Assembly: GCF_000485795.1 (NCBI RefSeq)
Contig: NZ_AXZL01000066.1
Location: 62,001-126,000, forward strand
Reading direction: 5' to 3'
Length of the DNA: 64,000 nucleotides
From: Shewanella decolorationis S12
Lineage (GTDB): Bacteria > Pseudomonadota > Gammaproteobacteria > Enterobacterales > Shewanellaceae
Translations under genes and position numbers: made by a program
The notes under the pieces: generated by a model
Database searches by the model: none
Seen by the model: the letters and a program-made list of their open reading frames with translations, nothing else
Told to the model about the DNA's origin: nothing
Part shown: one piece after another, positions 23,147 through 32,081 of the stretch
Numbering within the stretch: position 1 is the first letter of the stretch
How the letters are laid out: every line of letters begins with the position of its first letter

Positions 23147-24104
23147 TGAAACTGTTTTTGATTTTTTTGAGTTACTGTTGCACGAAGAGGATAGTGCTCT
23201 TGTTGCTTCCCAAGTTAAACCTCAAGAGGGCGTTTCGACATCTTTAGCACTGAAGACAAAGACTGAAGCTCAGCTACTTAATGATGCCATTTTGGCCGAT
23301 CATGAACAGTCTAAGACACAAGTCAAAAACACTGCTACGCCAGAAGTCCAATTGGCTAAGTCAAAGCCTACGATTATGGCGACCGCTGAGAGTGCGCCCC
23401 CTCTGGTGAATAAACAGGCGTTAGAAAAATTACTTGCGCCTGTGCTGAAAACGGCCAATGTTACAGAGGAGAAACCCGCGGAGGTTGTATCAACACCCGT
23501 TAAACCAGTAACACCGATGGTGTCAAAACCTGAGGAAACTGTTGAATCTAGTGTGGTTGAACCTGAACAAATTGAGTCTAACTCGATAACGCCAGAGACG
23601 CAGGTTGGTTTTGCACCTCCGAGTGTGACAAAAGATTTGCAAGAAGTGCTCGATGATGAATTTCAAGTACTATTCTTTAAAGTAGCAGGTTTAACATTAG
23701 CAGTTCCCTTGGTTAGCCTTGGTGGAATTGTTAAGGTTGAAAGGATTAACCATATCATTGGCCGCCCTTCATGGTTCTTGGGAGTACAAACCCACAGAGA
23801 AGAGCAGTTAAATCTTGTTGATACTTGTGCGTGGGTTATGCCAGAAAAATACACTGATAAACTGGCGCAATCGGTAAATTATCAATATCTTGTATTATTA
23901 GAAGGCAGTAATTGGGGATTAGCTTGTGAGTCCCTGCTTAATGCCGTAAAGATTAACAAATCGCAAGTAAATTGGCGCAGCAAAGCGGGGAAACGTCCTT
24001 GGTTAGCTGGTGTGGTGAAAGAACAAATGTGTGGCATTTTGCACGTTCAAGCCTTAGTTGAAATGCTTGATGCGGGTTTAGGCTGTCAGGACTCCATTGG
24101 TTGA
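23130..24104 (+). CDS. parP: CheW-like array tether ParP
   Basis: The 324-residue product has a variable Pro/Val/Glu-rich N-terminal half (residues 1-170) and a CheW-like domain in the C-terminal half (about 178-318, with LFFKVAGLTLAVPLVSLGGI). In Vibrio, ParP binds ParC with its N-terminus and CheA and receptors through its C-terminal region, keeping arrays at the pole. Start at ATG 23130 is supported by GGGGAG seven bases upstream. An in-frame TTG lies 15 bases earlier. The order parC-parP-cheW is the basis for the name. Confidence 0.88.
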   Translation: MSKSVDETVFDFFELLLHEEDSALVASQVKPQEGVSTSLALKTKTEAQLLNDAILADHEQSKTQVKNTATPEVQLAKSKPTIMATAESAPPLVNKQALEKLLAPVLKTANVTEEKPAEVVSTPVKPVTPMVSKPEETVESSVVEPEQIESNSITPETQVGFAPPSVTKDLQEVLDDEFQVLFFKVAGLTLAVPLVSLGGIVKVERINHIIGRPSWFLGVQTHREEQLNLVDTCAWVMPEKYTDKLAQSVNYQYLVLLEGSNWGLACESLLNAVKINKSQVNWRSKAGKRPWLAGVVKEQMCGILHVQALVEMLDAGLGCQDSIG

Positions 24105-24111
24105 GGTAAAC

Positions 24112-24606
24112 ATGAAAGATTCAAGAAATGTCGCAGCCGTGGCTGCAAGTAAAGATGATGCTGTATTGCAATGGGTTACCTTTAAGTTAGACAACGAAAC
24201 TTATGGTATCAATGTAATGCAAGTGCAAGAAGTGCTACGTTACACCGAAATCGCTCCAGTGCCTGGCGCGCCACATTACGTATTAGGGATTATTAACTTA
24301 CGCGGTAATGTGGTTACGGTTATCGATACTCGCTCTCGTTTTGGTTTACAGTCTGCCGAAGTGGATGACTCAACTCGTATTGTGATCATCGAGGCAGAAA
24401 AACAAGTTATTGGCATCTTGGTTGATAGTGTTGCCGAAGTGGTTTATTTGCGCCGCTCAGAGATCGATAACGCACCAAATGTCGGAACTGAAGAAAGTGC
24501 CAAGTTTATCCAAGGCGTCAGTAACCGCGACAACGAGCTATTGATCTTAGTTGACTTAGACAAACTGTTATCAGATGAAGAATGGGCTGAGTTAAATCAA
24601 CTCTAA
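24112..24606 (+). CDS. cheW: Chemotaxis coupling protein CheW
   Basis: CheW links CheA to chemoreceptors in the array. The 164-residue product is a single CheW domain with the usual stretches VTFKLDNETYGINVMQVQEV, PGAPHYVLGIINLRGNVVTV and ILVDSVAEVV. ATG 24112 is chosen because GAGG lies just upstream and it gives the standard length. A TTG five codons earlier would overlap parP. A terminator follows 15 bases after the stop. Confidence 0.97.
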   Translation: MKDSRNVAAVAASKDDAVLQWVTFKLDNETYGINVMQVQEVLRYTEIAPVPGAPHYVLGIINLRGNVVTVIDTRSRFGLQSAEVDDSTRIVIIEAEKQVIGILVDSVAEVVYLRRSEIDNAPNVGTEESAKFIQGVSNRDNELLILVDLDKLLSDEEWAELNQL

Positions 24607-24620
24607 GCTTGAATTTGTCG

Positions 24621-24647
24621 GCGGCAGTAAATTCTGCCGCTTTTTAT
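24621..24647 (+). terminator. Intrinsic terminator after cheW
   Basis: A 7-bp GC-rich stem (GCGGCAG / CTGCCGC) with a 6-base loop is followed at once by TTTTTATT. This is a textbook rho-independent terminator and marks the end of the main chemotaxis transcript. Confidence 0.88.
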
Positions 24648-24738
24648 TGTCTATAAAATTGAGTATCGAGTCGTTCTTAAGCTTTGAGCATTATTAAGCT
24701 TTGCGGATTTAGCCTTTCGAGATGTGTAGGGATTATGA

Positions 24739-25137
24739 ATGGGCGATGAATTTATAATCGCAGCTTTGGTTTATGTAATTGCGTGTTTGGGATTAGTCCT
24801 TTACCTCCAAAAACAATTAGGTAAGTTGCGCAGTAAAGTTGAGGCCTTGACAGTTTTAGTGAAGGAAGGTGACCGTCAGCGTGAAAGCTTTAAGCGAGAA
24901 ATGCAGGAGCTCCGCAGTGGCACAATTGGGATGGGGCGACGTGTAATCGAGCTTGAAAAGCGCTTACATCAGCAATCTGAGCGTATTGAAGAGTCTACTC
25001 AACAAGACCCTCAAGCTAAACTTTACACTCGTGCGATGAAGATGGTTGCTCTTGGTGCTGGGGTGGATGAGTTAATCAAAGAGTGTGAGCTCCCAAAAGC
25101 CGAAGCTGAGTTATTGATCCGTTTACACCGAAAATAA
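24739..25137 (+). CDS. DUF2802 membrane-anchored coiled-coil protein
   Basis: The 132-residue product has an N-terminal membrane helix (about residues 5-24), a coiled coil (about 28-90) and a conserved C-terminal helix-turn-helix-like piece (YTRAMKMVALGAGVDELIKECELPKAEAELLIRLHRK region). This architecture is the DUF2802 family, often found right after cheW in Shewanella and Vibrio. Its function is not established. The ATG at 24739 has TAGGGA upstream. It lies beyond the cheW terminator, so it may have its own promoter, which I could not define. Confidence 0.85.
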   Translation: MGDEFIIAALVYVIACLGLVLYLQKQLGKLRSKVEALTVLVKEGDRQRESFKREMQELRSGTIGMGRRVIELEKRLHQQSERIEESTQQDPQAKLYTRAMKMVALGAGVDELIKECELPKAEAELLIRLHRK

Positions 25138-25395
25138 TGGCTCATCTATGGCGGCCTTCGGTCTCTAGAGCGCCACTGCGAGGTGCTGGAATCGACAAGG
25201 AGCAAACGACTGCAGGTCAATTTTGTTCAATACCAAATCTGACATTTCCACCATCCATGTTGGTCAGACTAGGTGGGGAGTAGCCGCTTGTTAATAACAT
25301 TGCTGGAGCAGTTATTGAGCGATGCTGTGTTTTTCTAGTTGCGAAGCGCTCATGCAGCTAAGCATTTTAGCATCTCTCGTTAAGCCTGCTCTGTT
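25138..25395. repeat. Intergenic spacer with a degenerate CTAG hairpin repeat
   Basis: No gene is visible. Bases 25150-25193 resemble the CTAG repeat family of the polysaccharide region: a GGCGGCCTTCGGTCTCTAGA part followed by a CGCCACTGCGAGG hairpin part ending in GGAATC. This is the only clear member near the flagellar block and lies at its edge. The rest is unremarkable spacer between two convergent genes. Confidence 0.55.
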
Positions 25396-25704
25396 TTAAG
25401 CCTTATCGACAATCTTCTTATGCATGTTATTCCACTGCTCTGGGAACTTGCCATCTAACATATAGACAAATGCAATGAGTTCTGCGATCAGCAGATAAAG
25501 TTCTTTGGGTATTTCTTCACCCAGTTCCAATAGTCGTAAAAAATTGCTGAGATGGGGATCTTGGTGAATATATACCCCTGAGGCTTTGGCGAGGGCGATA
25601 ATTTCATCTGCTATGAGCCCTTCACCCGATGCGACTACTTTTGGAGCATGTTTCCCGTCATAGCTTAAGGCTACTGCTTGTTGGGTTTTACATTCTTCTG
25701 CCAT
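25396..25704 (-). CDS. Stand-alone FlhB C-terminal-domain protein (FhlB-type)
   Basis: The 102-residue protein matches the part of FlhB that follows the NPxH cleavage site. AVALSYDGKHAPKVVASGEG parallels the start of the released FlhB fragment, and IPKELYLLIAELIAFVYML parallels its end. It has no membrane helices and no NPxH site. Such free FlhB-like proteins (EscU/YscU/HrcU family) are known in several flagellated bacteria and can stand in for the FlhB tail. It is 16 bases downstream of a FliK-like gene on the same strand, so the pair probably forms one operon. GAGG precedes the start. Confidence 0.9.
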   Translation of the reverse strand: MAEECKTQQAVALSYDGKHAPKVVASGEGLIADEIIALAKASGVYIHQDPHLSNFLRLLELGEEIPKELYLLIAELIAFVYMLDGKFPEQWNNMHKKIVDKA

Positions 25705-25720
25705 AGATAGACCTCGTTAA

Positions 25721-27712
25721 TTATGCTCTGGTTTTCACAAGAAAATGATCACCAGGGAGTAAGGTAGCAGGAATGGGCGCCAATTGTGTCGATAGTTCAC
25801 CTGGTGTAAAACCTAGCTGGGATAGTTTTTGTCCAAGTGGGGCTAAAAAGTTATCGACACGACTAAGTAGCTGCTGATTATCCCCTTTAAACTGGATATC
25901 TAAAACCTGTTGATGAAACCGTGCAGCGATCAACAAGGGGCCTTGGGCGAGATTAAATTTCAATTGTAAATGCCAGCCCTTATGTTTTTGTTGTTCATCG
26001 TTGTCGGCTTCACGCTCGAATTTACCCTCTAATTGTTCATGGCGTTGATTAATCCCATAGGGAAGGGCAAAAAACCATACAAGGTTGCCGTTATTCTCAC
26101 TACTAGCTTGTTGGTAAAGCTGTAAGCTTGAGGCGAGTTGCCCCATACTTTCTAAGCCACCCGCTTTACTAAATTGATTAAGTTGATGACTGGACAATCC
26201 GATTTTGGCTTGGAGCTGTTCTAAATAATCAGCCAACTTTGCGCTCATACTGTTGTTGCTATTATTCGCTCGAAATCCCAATAACAATTGAAATAGTGAG
26301 GTAATTACACCAGCGTTGAATAGCGTAGAAGCTTGGTTTAGTTGCGGTGTCGCAAGGTTTAACGTGGCTAATCCAAGAATTTGAGTCTTTAGTTCACTTG
26401 GGTCGCTCAATTGACCTAAAGGGGATGGGCTTAAATGGGGTAACAATTTTAATAGCTCAGCCGCTAAATTTGCGTTGCTACGCACAAGCATCTGGTCAAT
26501 AGGTAGCGCGCCAGCCTTAGTAAAGGCTTTTTGAAGCACCTGATTAATCATTGTATTTTCTTCAGTATGTAGCTTGCGAGTATTTGAAATGTCTACTGGT
26601 GGCTGCGTTTTAAGGTTCTGGAGAGTCGCGTCACTAGCGAATTCTTTTGTCGATAATCCATTTAGTAAACTTGATACTTTTGCTTGTGGGTCCGTTGAAT
26701 CAGATTTGTTATTTTGAGTTAACAAAGCATTAGCTATGTTTGTTGCATTCTTGGCCTCTATAGCGGCGCGTTCATTGAGATTTTCCTTGAGTTGAGAGCC
26801 AGCTACTTTGGACTCAAGATTTTGAAATTTATTACTTTGCTCCAAATTTTGCTGACCTGTAGTCAGCTTAGGTTCAGTACTAAGCGATAGACTAGCAGTA
26901 TTATTGGCCTGCTTATTTTTGAACAAAGGGACGTCTGTAGCGTTCCCTACTATTTGAGTCTTTGTTTCGGGTATCGCTTCACGTTTAGTTGTTGCAGTAC
27001 TTGCTGAGGCATCCGATTGAGATACCAGCCCCTCTAGCTTGCGCAGAAACTGGGTAATAATCTGCACTGGCTCCATTTTGCTCATCACAATATGGGTAGA
27101 TTGTTTATCAAAAGTGGGAAGCTGAGTTTCATTTATTGGCGCGCCGATTTGTATTTCAAGTTTGCTCAGTATTGGGGTCAACACTAAAATAGGTTTCCCT
27201 TGAGAAAGCGCGATTTTTGCCTGATATTCTCCGGCGTTAAGCCTTGTGCCAGGATCTTGCTGCACAATTGCACCGTTAGCGAACTGGAATGTGTTCTCAT
27301 TAACGATAACGTTTGGAAGCGGGTAGCCTTGTGGGCGAGCTGCAAAGGCGTAGAGCTTTGATTGTTGAATGCCGTTTTGCTGCGCGAGCAAAATAATTGC
27401 ATCAGGCAGCTTAAGATTGACAGTTGTACCTAATGCAAGGAGTTGATTGGTCTGACTAACTGAGCTTGATTCAGTAGTCTGCGCAGGGATTTGGTTGACA
27501 AGTAATTGACTCGCGTTGAGTAAAACCTGGCGTTGAAGTGCATTAACCAGCTTTAAATTATATTCTGTACCGTTTAGAATAATACTGTCGCCTTCGGGGG
27601 ATAACTGTACTTCAGCAGGGATTGGCCGAAAGTTAGCACTTGGCACATCACTTTGCGCTCCCGCAGTGATTAGTGATGCATTAGTCATTTGACTGAGTGG
27701 AATCGGCTCCAT
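25721..27712 (-). CDS. Second FliK-like hook-length control protein
   Basis: The 663-residue product has a long Gln/Asn/Ser/Thr/Leu-rich region and a C-terminal stretch (about residues 545-645) resembling the Flg_hook domain, including WHLQLKFNLAQGPLLIAARF and a terminal helix near LAPLGQKLSQLGF. The first FliK is at 4658-6310. Being paired with a stand-alone FlhB C-domain suggests it works on the export switch, perhaps for another substrate class, or is a divergent ruler. No signal peptide is seen, as expected for a type III substrate. The function is inferred. Confidence 0.8.
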   Translation of the reverse strand: MEPIPLSQMTNASLITAGAQSDVPSANFRPIPAEVQLSPEGDSIILNGTEYNLKLVNALQRQVLLNASQLLVNQIPAQTTESSSVSQTNQLLALGTTVNLKLPDAIILLAQQNGIQQSKLYAFAARPQGYPLPNVIVNENTFQFANGAIVQQDPGTRLNAGEYQAKIALSQGKPILVLTPILSKLEIQIGAPINETQLPTFDKQSTHIVMSKMEPVQIITQFLRKLEGLVSQSDASASTATTKREAIPETKTQIVGNATDVPLFKNKQANNTASLSLSTEPKLTTGQQNLEQSNKFQNLESKVAGSQLKENLNERAAIEAKNATNIANALLTQNNKSDSTDPQAKVSSLLNGLSTKEFASDATLQNLKTQPPVDISNTRKLHTEENTMINQVLQKAFTKAGALPIDQMLVRSNANLAAELLKLLPHLSPSPLGQLSDPSELKTQILGLATLNLATPQLNQASTLFNAGVITSLFQLLLGFRANNSNNSMSAKLADYLEQLQAKIGLSSHQLNQFSKAGGLESMGQLASSLQLYQQASSENNGNLVWFFALPYGINQRHEQLEGKFEREADNDEQQKHKGWHLQLKFNLAQGPLLIAARFHQQVLDIQFKGDNQQLLSRVDNFLAPLGQKLSQLGFTPGELSTQLAPIPATLLPGDHFLVKTRA

Positions 27713-27937
27713 ATTAGACCCTTGCTAGAATATCTTACGGTACGTTATTTAAAAATTAACAATTGACCAAACGATTTTGCTAAGTAAGCTAATGCGCTTT
27801 ATGCAAGGCGATTGGATGGTATTTTCTCTGTCATACTGAGTATAAGACTTAGAGTACTAATCCTTTATCGTCACTTGTTAGTCGTCACTTTAACGAAAAC
27901 TCGTTAACTCGGCAGTACATTTATTTAAGAGAGTAAT

Positions 27938-28723
27938 ATGAAGTTGAAATGGATAGGGGTTCTTTTAGGATGTGCCTTACTGCCCAAGGTCTATGGTGCA
28001 GAGACTGCTGTACCTGAGACCACTCCAAAGGATACGGCTTCAAATGTAAAAATTACTTACGAAGATCCAAGAGATCCCTTTGAAGGATTTAACCGTGCTA
28101 TGTGGGACTTTAACTATCTATTTCTAGATAGATACCTGTATCGTCCCGTTGCACATGGTTATAACGACTATATTCCACTTCCTGCCAAAATGGGGGTGAA
28201 TAACTTTGTTCAGAATTTGGAAGAGCCTAGTAGCGCGGTCAACAATCTGCTGCAAGGTAAGTGGGGATGGGCAGCGAATGCCGGCGGTCGTTTTACCATC
28301 AATAGTACTATAGGGTTGCTGGGTGTCTTTGACGTGGCAGATATGATGGGGATGCCGCGTAAACAGGATGAGTTTAACGAAGTATTAGGCTATTACGGTG
28401 TACCTAATGGCCCTTACTTCATGGCGCCTTTTGCCGGTCCCTATGTGGTTCGTGAACTCGCATCAGATTGGGTTGATGGTCTATACTTCCCACTATCAGA
28501 GCTGACGATATGGCAGTCCGTTGTTAAATGGGGTTTGAAGAGTCTCCATGCGAGAGCATCTGCGATTGACCAAGAAAGGTTAGTTGATAATGCGCTCGAT
28601 CCATATACCTTCGTGAAGGATGCGTACTTACAACACATGGACTATAAGGTCTATGATGGTAATGTTCCTCAAAAACAAGAAGATGATGAGTTGCTCGATC
28701 AATACATGCAGGAACTAGAGTAA
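27938..28723 (+). CDS. mlaA: Outer-membrane lipid asymmetry protein MlaA (VacJ)
   Basis: MlaA sits in the outer membrane and removes misplaced phospholipids from the outer leaflet, handing them to MlaC. The 261-residue protein has an N-terminal export signal. LLGC near residue 12 could be a lipobox, though its second Leu is atypical, and an Ala-cleaved signal at VYGA is an alternative. The family core DPFEGFNRAMWDFNYLFLD, the EEPSSAVNNLLQGK stretch and YYGVPNGPYFMAPFAGPY are clear. It is divergent from the second fliK gene across a 225-base gap with no obvious operator. Confidence 0.95.
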   Translation: MKLKWIGVLLGCALLPKVYGAETAVPETTPKDTASNVKITYEDPRDPFEGFNRAMWDFNYLFLDRYLYRPVAHGYNDYIPLPAKMGVNNFVQNLEEPSSAVNNLLQGKWGWAANAGGRFTINSTIGLLGVFDVADMMGMPRKQDEFNEVLGYYGVPNGPYFMAPFAGPYVVRELASDWVDGLYFPLSELTIWQSVVKWGLKSLHARASAIDQERLVDNALDPYTFVKDAYLQHMDYKVYDGNVPQKQEDDELLDQYMQELE

Positions 28724-28733
28724 GCTTATGAGC

Positions 28734-28769
28734 TAACTTGGCTGCTAGCGTTAATGTGTAGCCAAGTTA
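28734..28769 (+). terminator. Hairpin after mlaA, possible weak terminator
   Basis: TAACTTGGCT (28734-28743) pairs perfectly with AGCCAAGTTA (28760-28769) over a 16-base loop, starting 10 bases after the mlaA stop. The following bases (TTGCCAT) are not a good U-run, so termination is uncertain. Confidence 0.45.
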
Positions 28770-28839
28770 TTGCCATATTTAAGATTCTTCCTATGTCATG
28801 ATTGAATGAAGTTGCAGTAAATGTTACGCAGGAATCTTT

Positions 28840-29943
28840 ATGGCGTTAAATGGTGTTTCTATTCTGTGGGTTGAAGATGATCCCGTCTTTAGACAAATCG
28901 TTGCCACCTTCCTTATCGGCCGTGGTGCTGAAGTCGTGCAGGCCTGTGATGGTGAGCAAGGACTCACTAATTTTAAGCAACAGCGATTTGATATTATCTT
29001 AGCGGATTTGAGCATGCCCAAACTTGGCGGTTTGGATATGCTCAAAGAAATGAATAAACTAGACCCATTGGTCCCTTCTATTGTCATCTCAGGTAATAAT
29101 GTGATGGCCGATGTGGTTGAAGCGCTGCGAATCGGTGCATGTGATTATTTGGTCAAGCCCGTATCTGATCTATTCATCATTGAGCAGTCAATTCAGCAAG
29201 GTTTACAACGAAGCCAACTTGATGATGTAACGCAGGCAGATTTTGATGCCTTGTCTCATCAAGAACTGAACGATAATTTGTCACTTCTCGAGCAAAGTGT
29301 AGAAGCGGCAAAGCAAGTTCAACAACAGCTTTTTCCCGCATCTAACATCAGCTATCCCGCCGCAAAAGTCGATTACAGCTTGTTTAAAAGTAGTGATATC
29401 AGCAGCTATTTTATTGACTCCACCATGGTGGGCAGTGATTACCTCATCATGTACATGGCTCATCTCTATCCTGAGGATAATCGCGCGGCATTTGCCTGTG
29501 TATTGCTGCGTAGTTTTGTGAATCAAAAACTGAAGAGTTTTCGAAGTGGCCAGAGTAAAACCATCATCGAGCCATTCAATATGTTGAGTTACTTGAATGA
29601 GCGCTTAGCTAAGTCTGGTCTAGATATTACCGTTGATATTGTTTACGTCGCGATAGAGTTAACTCGGTATCGAGCCGCGATAGCACAAGCAGGGAAGGGG
29701 CTAAGGTGCTATTTACGCAATGATGAAGGTTTAAGCCCACTGGCACTCCCAGAGAGCTTACAGTTGGGAATGTTAGATTGGGGGAAACCGAGTATTCAGT
29801 TCCGCACGATATTACCTCACGAGCAACTGTGTATCGCCACCAATGAATCAGCACATAAACAGCAATTATTAGATAATCAATTCAAAGGCCTAGTTTACGA
29901 TCCCCATTTACCCGCTGGTGGTTTTTTGCAACTCAGTTTGTAA
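28840..29943 (+). CDS. RssB-like response regulator with PP2C-type output domain
   Basis: The 367-residue protein has an N-terminal receiver domain (residues 5-122; acidic pair D13-D14, phospho-acceptor D56 in ILADLSMP, Lys in YLVKPV) and a helical linker. A C-terminal domain (about 180-365) follows, resembling the degenerate PP2C-like fold of RssB, the adaptor that feeds RpoS to ClpXP in E. coli. Metal-binding Asp residues of active PP2C phosphatases are not obvious. It may be RssB itself or a relative. No sensor kinase lies next to it. A bidirectional terminator separates it from the next gene. Confidence 0.8.
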   Translation: MALNGVSILWVEDDPVFRQIVATFLIGRGAEVVQACDGEQGLTNFKQQRFDIILADLSMPKLGGLDMLKEMNKLDPLVPSIVISGNNVMADVVEALRIGACDYLVKPVSDLFIIEQSIQQGLQRSQLDDVTQADFDALSHQELNDNLSLLEQSVEAAKQVQQQLFPASNISYPAAKVDYSLFKSSDISSYFIDSTMVGSDYLIMYMAHLYPEDNRAAFACVLLRSFVNQKLKSFRSGQSKTIIEPFNMLSYLNERLAKSGLDITVDIVYVAIELTRYRAAIAQAGKGLRCYLRNDEGLSPLALPESLQLGMLDWGKPSIQFRTILPHEQLCIATNESAHKQQLLDNQFKGLVYDPHLPAGGFLQLSL

Positions 29944-30091
29944 TTTTGGGGGGAGGGTTAAGTGGCATGGAAGGCTTAAGGCTTTCGACAGAGCGCCACT
30001 ATGCCTTCAAGCCTTCGCCTTGTCTAAAGCCCGTTTTACTCCCGCTGAATGATCAGATATTTAATACGATTAGTATTACAAGTTAATAAAT

Positions 30092-30120
30092 AAAAAACGC
30101 TGCCAGGTGCAGCGTTTTTT
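30092..30120. terminator. Bidirectional intrinsic terminator
   Basis: A perfect 12-bp stem AAAAAACGCTGC / GCAGCGTTTTTT with a 5-base loop lies between two convergent genes, the response regulator and the peptide transporter. It gives a U-run on either strand. Confidence 0.92.
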
Positions 30121-30137
30121 ATTATACAGATCAGAGA

Positions 30138-31607
30138 TTAACGCTTAATTGCTTCGTGCTCAGCAGTGACAGCGATTTCATCTTCTAGCGCTTCAGCTTC
30201 ATTGTGATGCTTACTTTCTGCTCCATGCATCCAATCGACTAACTTATCAGCCATAAAGTATAAGATCACGCCAGAAAGTGCCGCGGTAATGGCAATACCC
30301 GAGAAAATAGCCATTGCATTGGCAAGCTGTTCTTCTTTTTCACCGCCATGACCAATAAAGGAACCCACCACACCACCAATTTTGTTTGCTGCGGCCACAA
30401 ATAGGAACCAAGAACCCATCATTAACGAAGCGATACGAAGTGGAGCTAACTTAGTGACCATAGATAAACCAATAGGTGATAAGCACAGTTCACCCATGGT
30501 ATGGAAGAAATAAGCACCCACTAACCACCACATGCTTGATTTTGCGGAGGCATCACCACCCATCTCAACAACGGCGCCGATCATAAATAAGAAGCCAACG
30601 GCTAACAGCACTAAGCCCAAAGCAAACTTAACAGGCGAATTAGGTTCATTCTTACCTAAACGTACCCAAATTGAGGCTACAACAGGGGCAAAAATCACGA
30701 TAAACATCGCGTTTAATGATTGGAACCAAGTGGTTGGAACTTCCCAAGTGCCGATCATACGGTCGGTAAAGTCGTTAGTGAACAGGTTCATCAGGCCGCC
30801 AGCTTGCTCAAAGCCAGCCCAGAAAATGATGGTAAATAGGCCCATTACCATGATGACTTTAATGCGGTCACGTTCAACTTTAGTGAGTGGCTCTTTACGA
30901 ACTTCACCTTTTTCTGCCGCTTTTTGCTTTTCAAGCTTAGCTGCGGGAGTTCTACCTATATCACCGAGTAACTTTTGCGCAAACACAAGTTGGATGATCA
31001 ATGACAGGATCATACCAATACCGGCACAGATAAAGCCGGCTTGGAAATTGCCATCATAAGCGGCAACCACAGAACCTACGATAATACCAGAGAGGAAAGC
31101 ACCAACGTTGATCCCCATGTAGAAAATGGTGAATGCACCGTCACGGCGGTGGTCTCCTTCTTCGTACAGGTCGCCCACCATGGTAGAAATATTCGGTTTG
31201 AACAGGCCATTACCTAAGATTAACGTGCCTAAGCCAACATAGAAAACTTCAGTTTCCATACCAGGCACCCAAGCATGGGGCGTACCTAAAATAAATTGAC
31301 CAGCCGCCATTAAAGTACCGCCAATCATAATGGCGCGACGTTGGCCCAGAAAGGTGTCGGCTAACCAACCACCAAGTAATGGTGTCAAGTAAACAAGTCC
31401 AGTGAAGGTCCCGTATAACGAAATGGCATCGGCTTGCGTCCAACCTAAACCGTGTCCACCTTCGCTTTGTACTTTATCCACCAAATACAGCACCAAAATG
31501 GCACGCATTGCATAATAACTAAAACGTTCCCAGAGTTCTGTTGTAAACAGAAGGAACAGACCTTTGGGATGGCCAAGCATTGTCCCTTGTGGTTTTGCTA
31601 CGCTCAT
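30138..31607 (-). CDS. dtpT: POT-family proton/di-tripeptide symporter
   Basis: The 489-residue inner membrane protein has about 12-14 hydrophobic helices and the POT hallmark ExxER motif in helix 1 (ELWERFSYYAMRAILVLYL, near residues 25-43). It also has the PTR2 region FYMGINVGAFLSGI and GELCLSPIGLSMVTKLAP. These transporters import di- and tripeptides with protons. The gene is transcribed away from rfaH. An insertion of Lys/Glu-rich residues near 225-250 is the cytoplasmic loop between the two halves. The symbol is by family likeness only. Confidence 0.93.
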   Translation of the reverse strand: MSVAKPQGTMLGHPKGLFLLFTTELWERFSYYAMRAILVLYLVDKVQSEGGHGLGWTQADAISLYGTFTGLVYLTPLLGGWLADTFLGQRRAIMIGGTLMAAGQFILGTPHAWVPGMETEVFYVGLGTLILGNGLFKPNISTMVGDLYEEGDHRRDGAFTIFYMGINVGAFLSGIIVGSVVAAYDGNFQAGFICAGIGMILSLIIQLVFAQKLLGDIGRTPAAKLEKQKAAEKGEVRKEPLTKVERDRIKVIMVMGLFTIIFWAGFEQAGGLMNLFTNDFTDRMIGTWEVPTTWFQSLNAMFIVIFAPVVASIWVRLGKNEPNSPVKFALGLVLLAVGFLFMIGAVVEMGGDASAKSSMWWLVGAYFFHTMGELCLSPIGLSMVTKLAPLRIASLMMGSWFLFVAAANKIGGVVGSFIGHGGEKEEQLANAMAIFSGIAITAALSGVILYFMADKLVDWMHGAESKHHNEAEALEDEIAVTAEHEAIKR

Positions 31608-32081
31608 GAAGTTTCCACCTTAAGCTCGTGATTGCCTGTAGCGCCCCTGAAGCAGGATGATGTCACTACAGAAAATAGTTGTTGCTCTTCTCATTTCTCA
31701 ACAGTCAATTCCTGATTTAACTTGCCCCTAAAAGCCAAACTAAATTGTTGAATCGCTGAGGTTTACGTATGAGTTATTGTTACGTTCTTATAATAAAAGT
31801 AATAATTTGAGCGATAAATGGGATATTTTCGCTAAAATCCCACCTTATATACCCTTTAAAAGTAACTAAAGTCAATTTTGGCTTGCTAACTGGTGAGATT
31901 ATCTGCAACTTGCCGCCAACACCGATTAATATTGATTTTTCTAATATATCTGACTGCTGTTTAGATACCGAGCGGCAATGCTTTGGGGACTAAAAAACTG
32001 CTTCCATCGGTCTTAACTACTTTGCTATGATTGCGAGCCGTGAATGGACGTCACTCAACATAGGGTAGTGAGATTATATAA
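31608..32081. other. Divergent intergenic region between dtpT and rfaH
   Basis: This 474-base AT-rich spacer holds no convincing gene. It must carry the promoters of both flanking genes. I see an imperfect hairpin at 31819-31842 (TGGGA ... TCCCA) and no clear sigma-54, sigma-28, CRP or FNR site. Confidence 0.5.
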
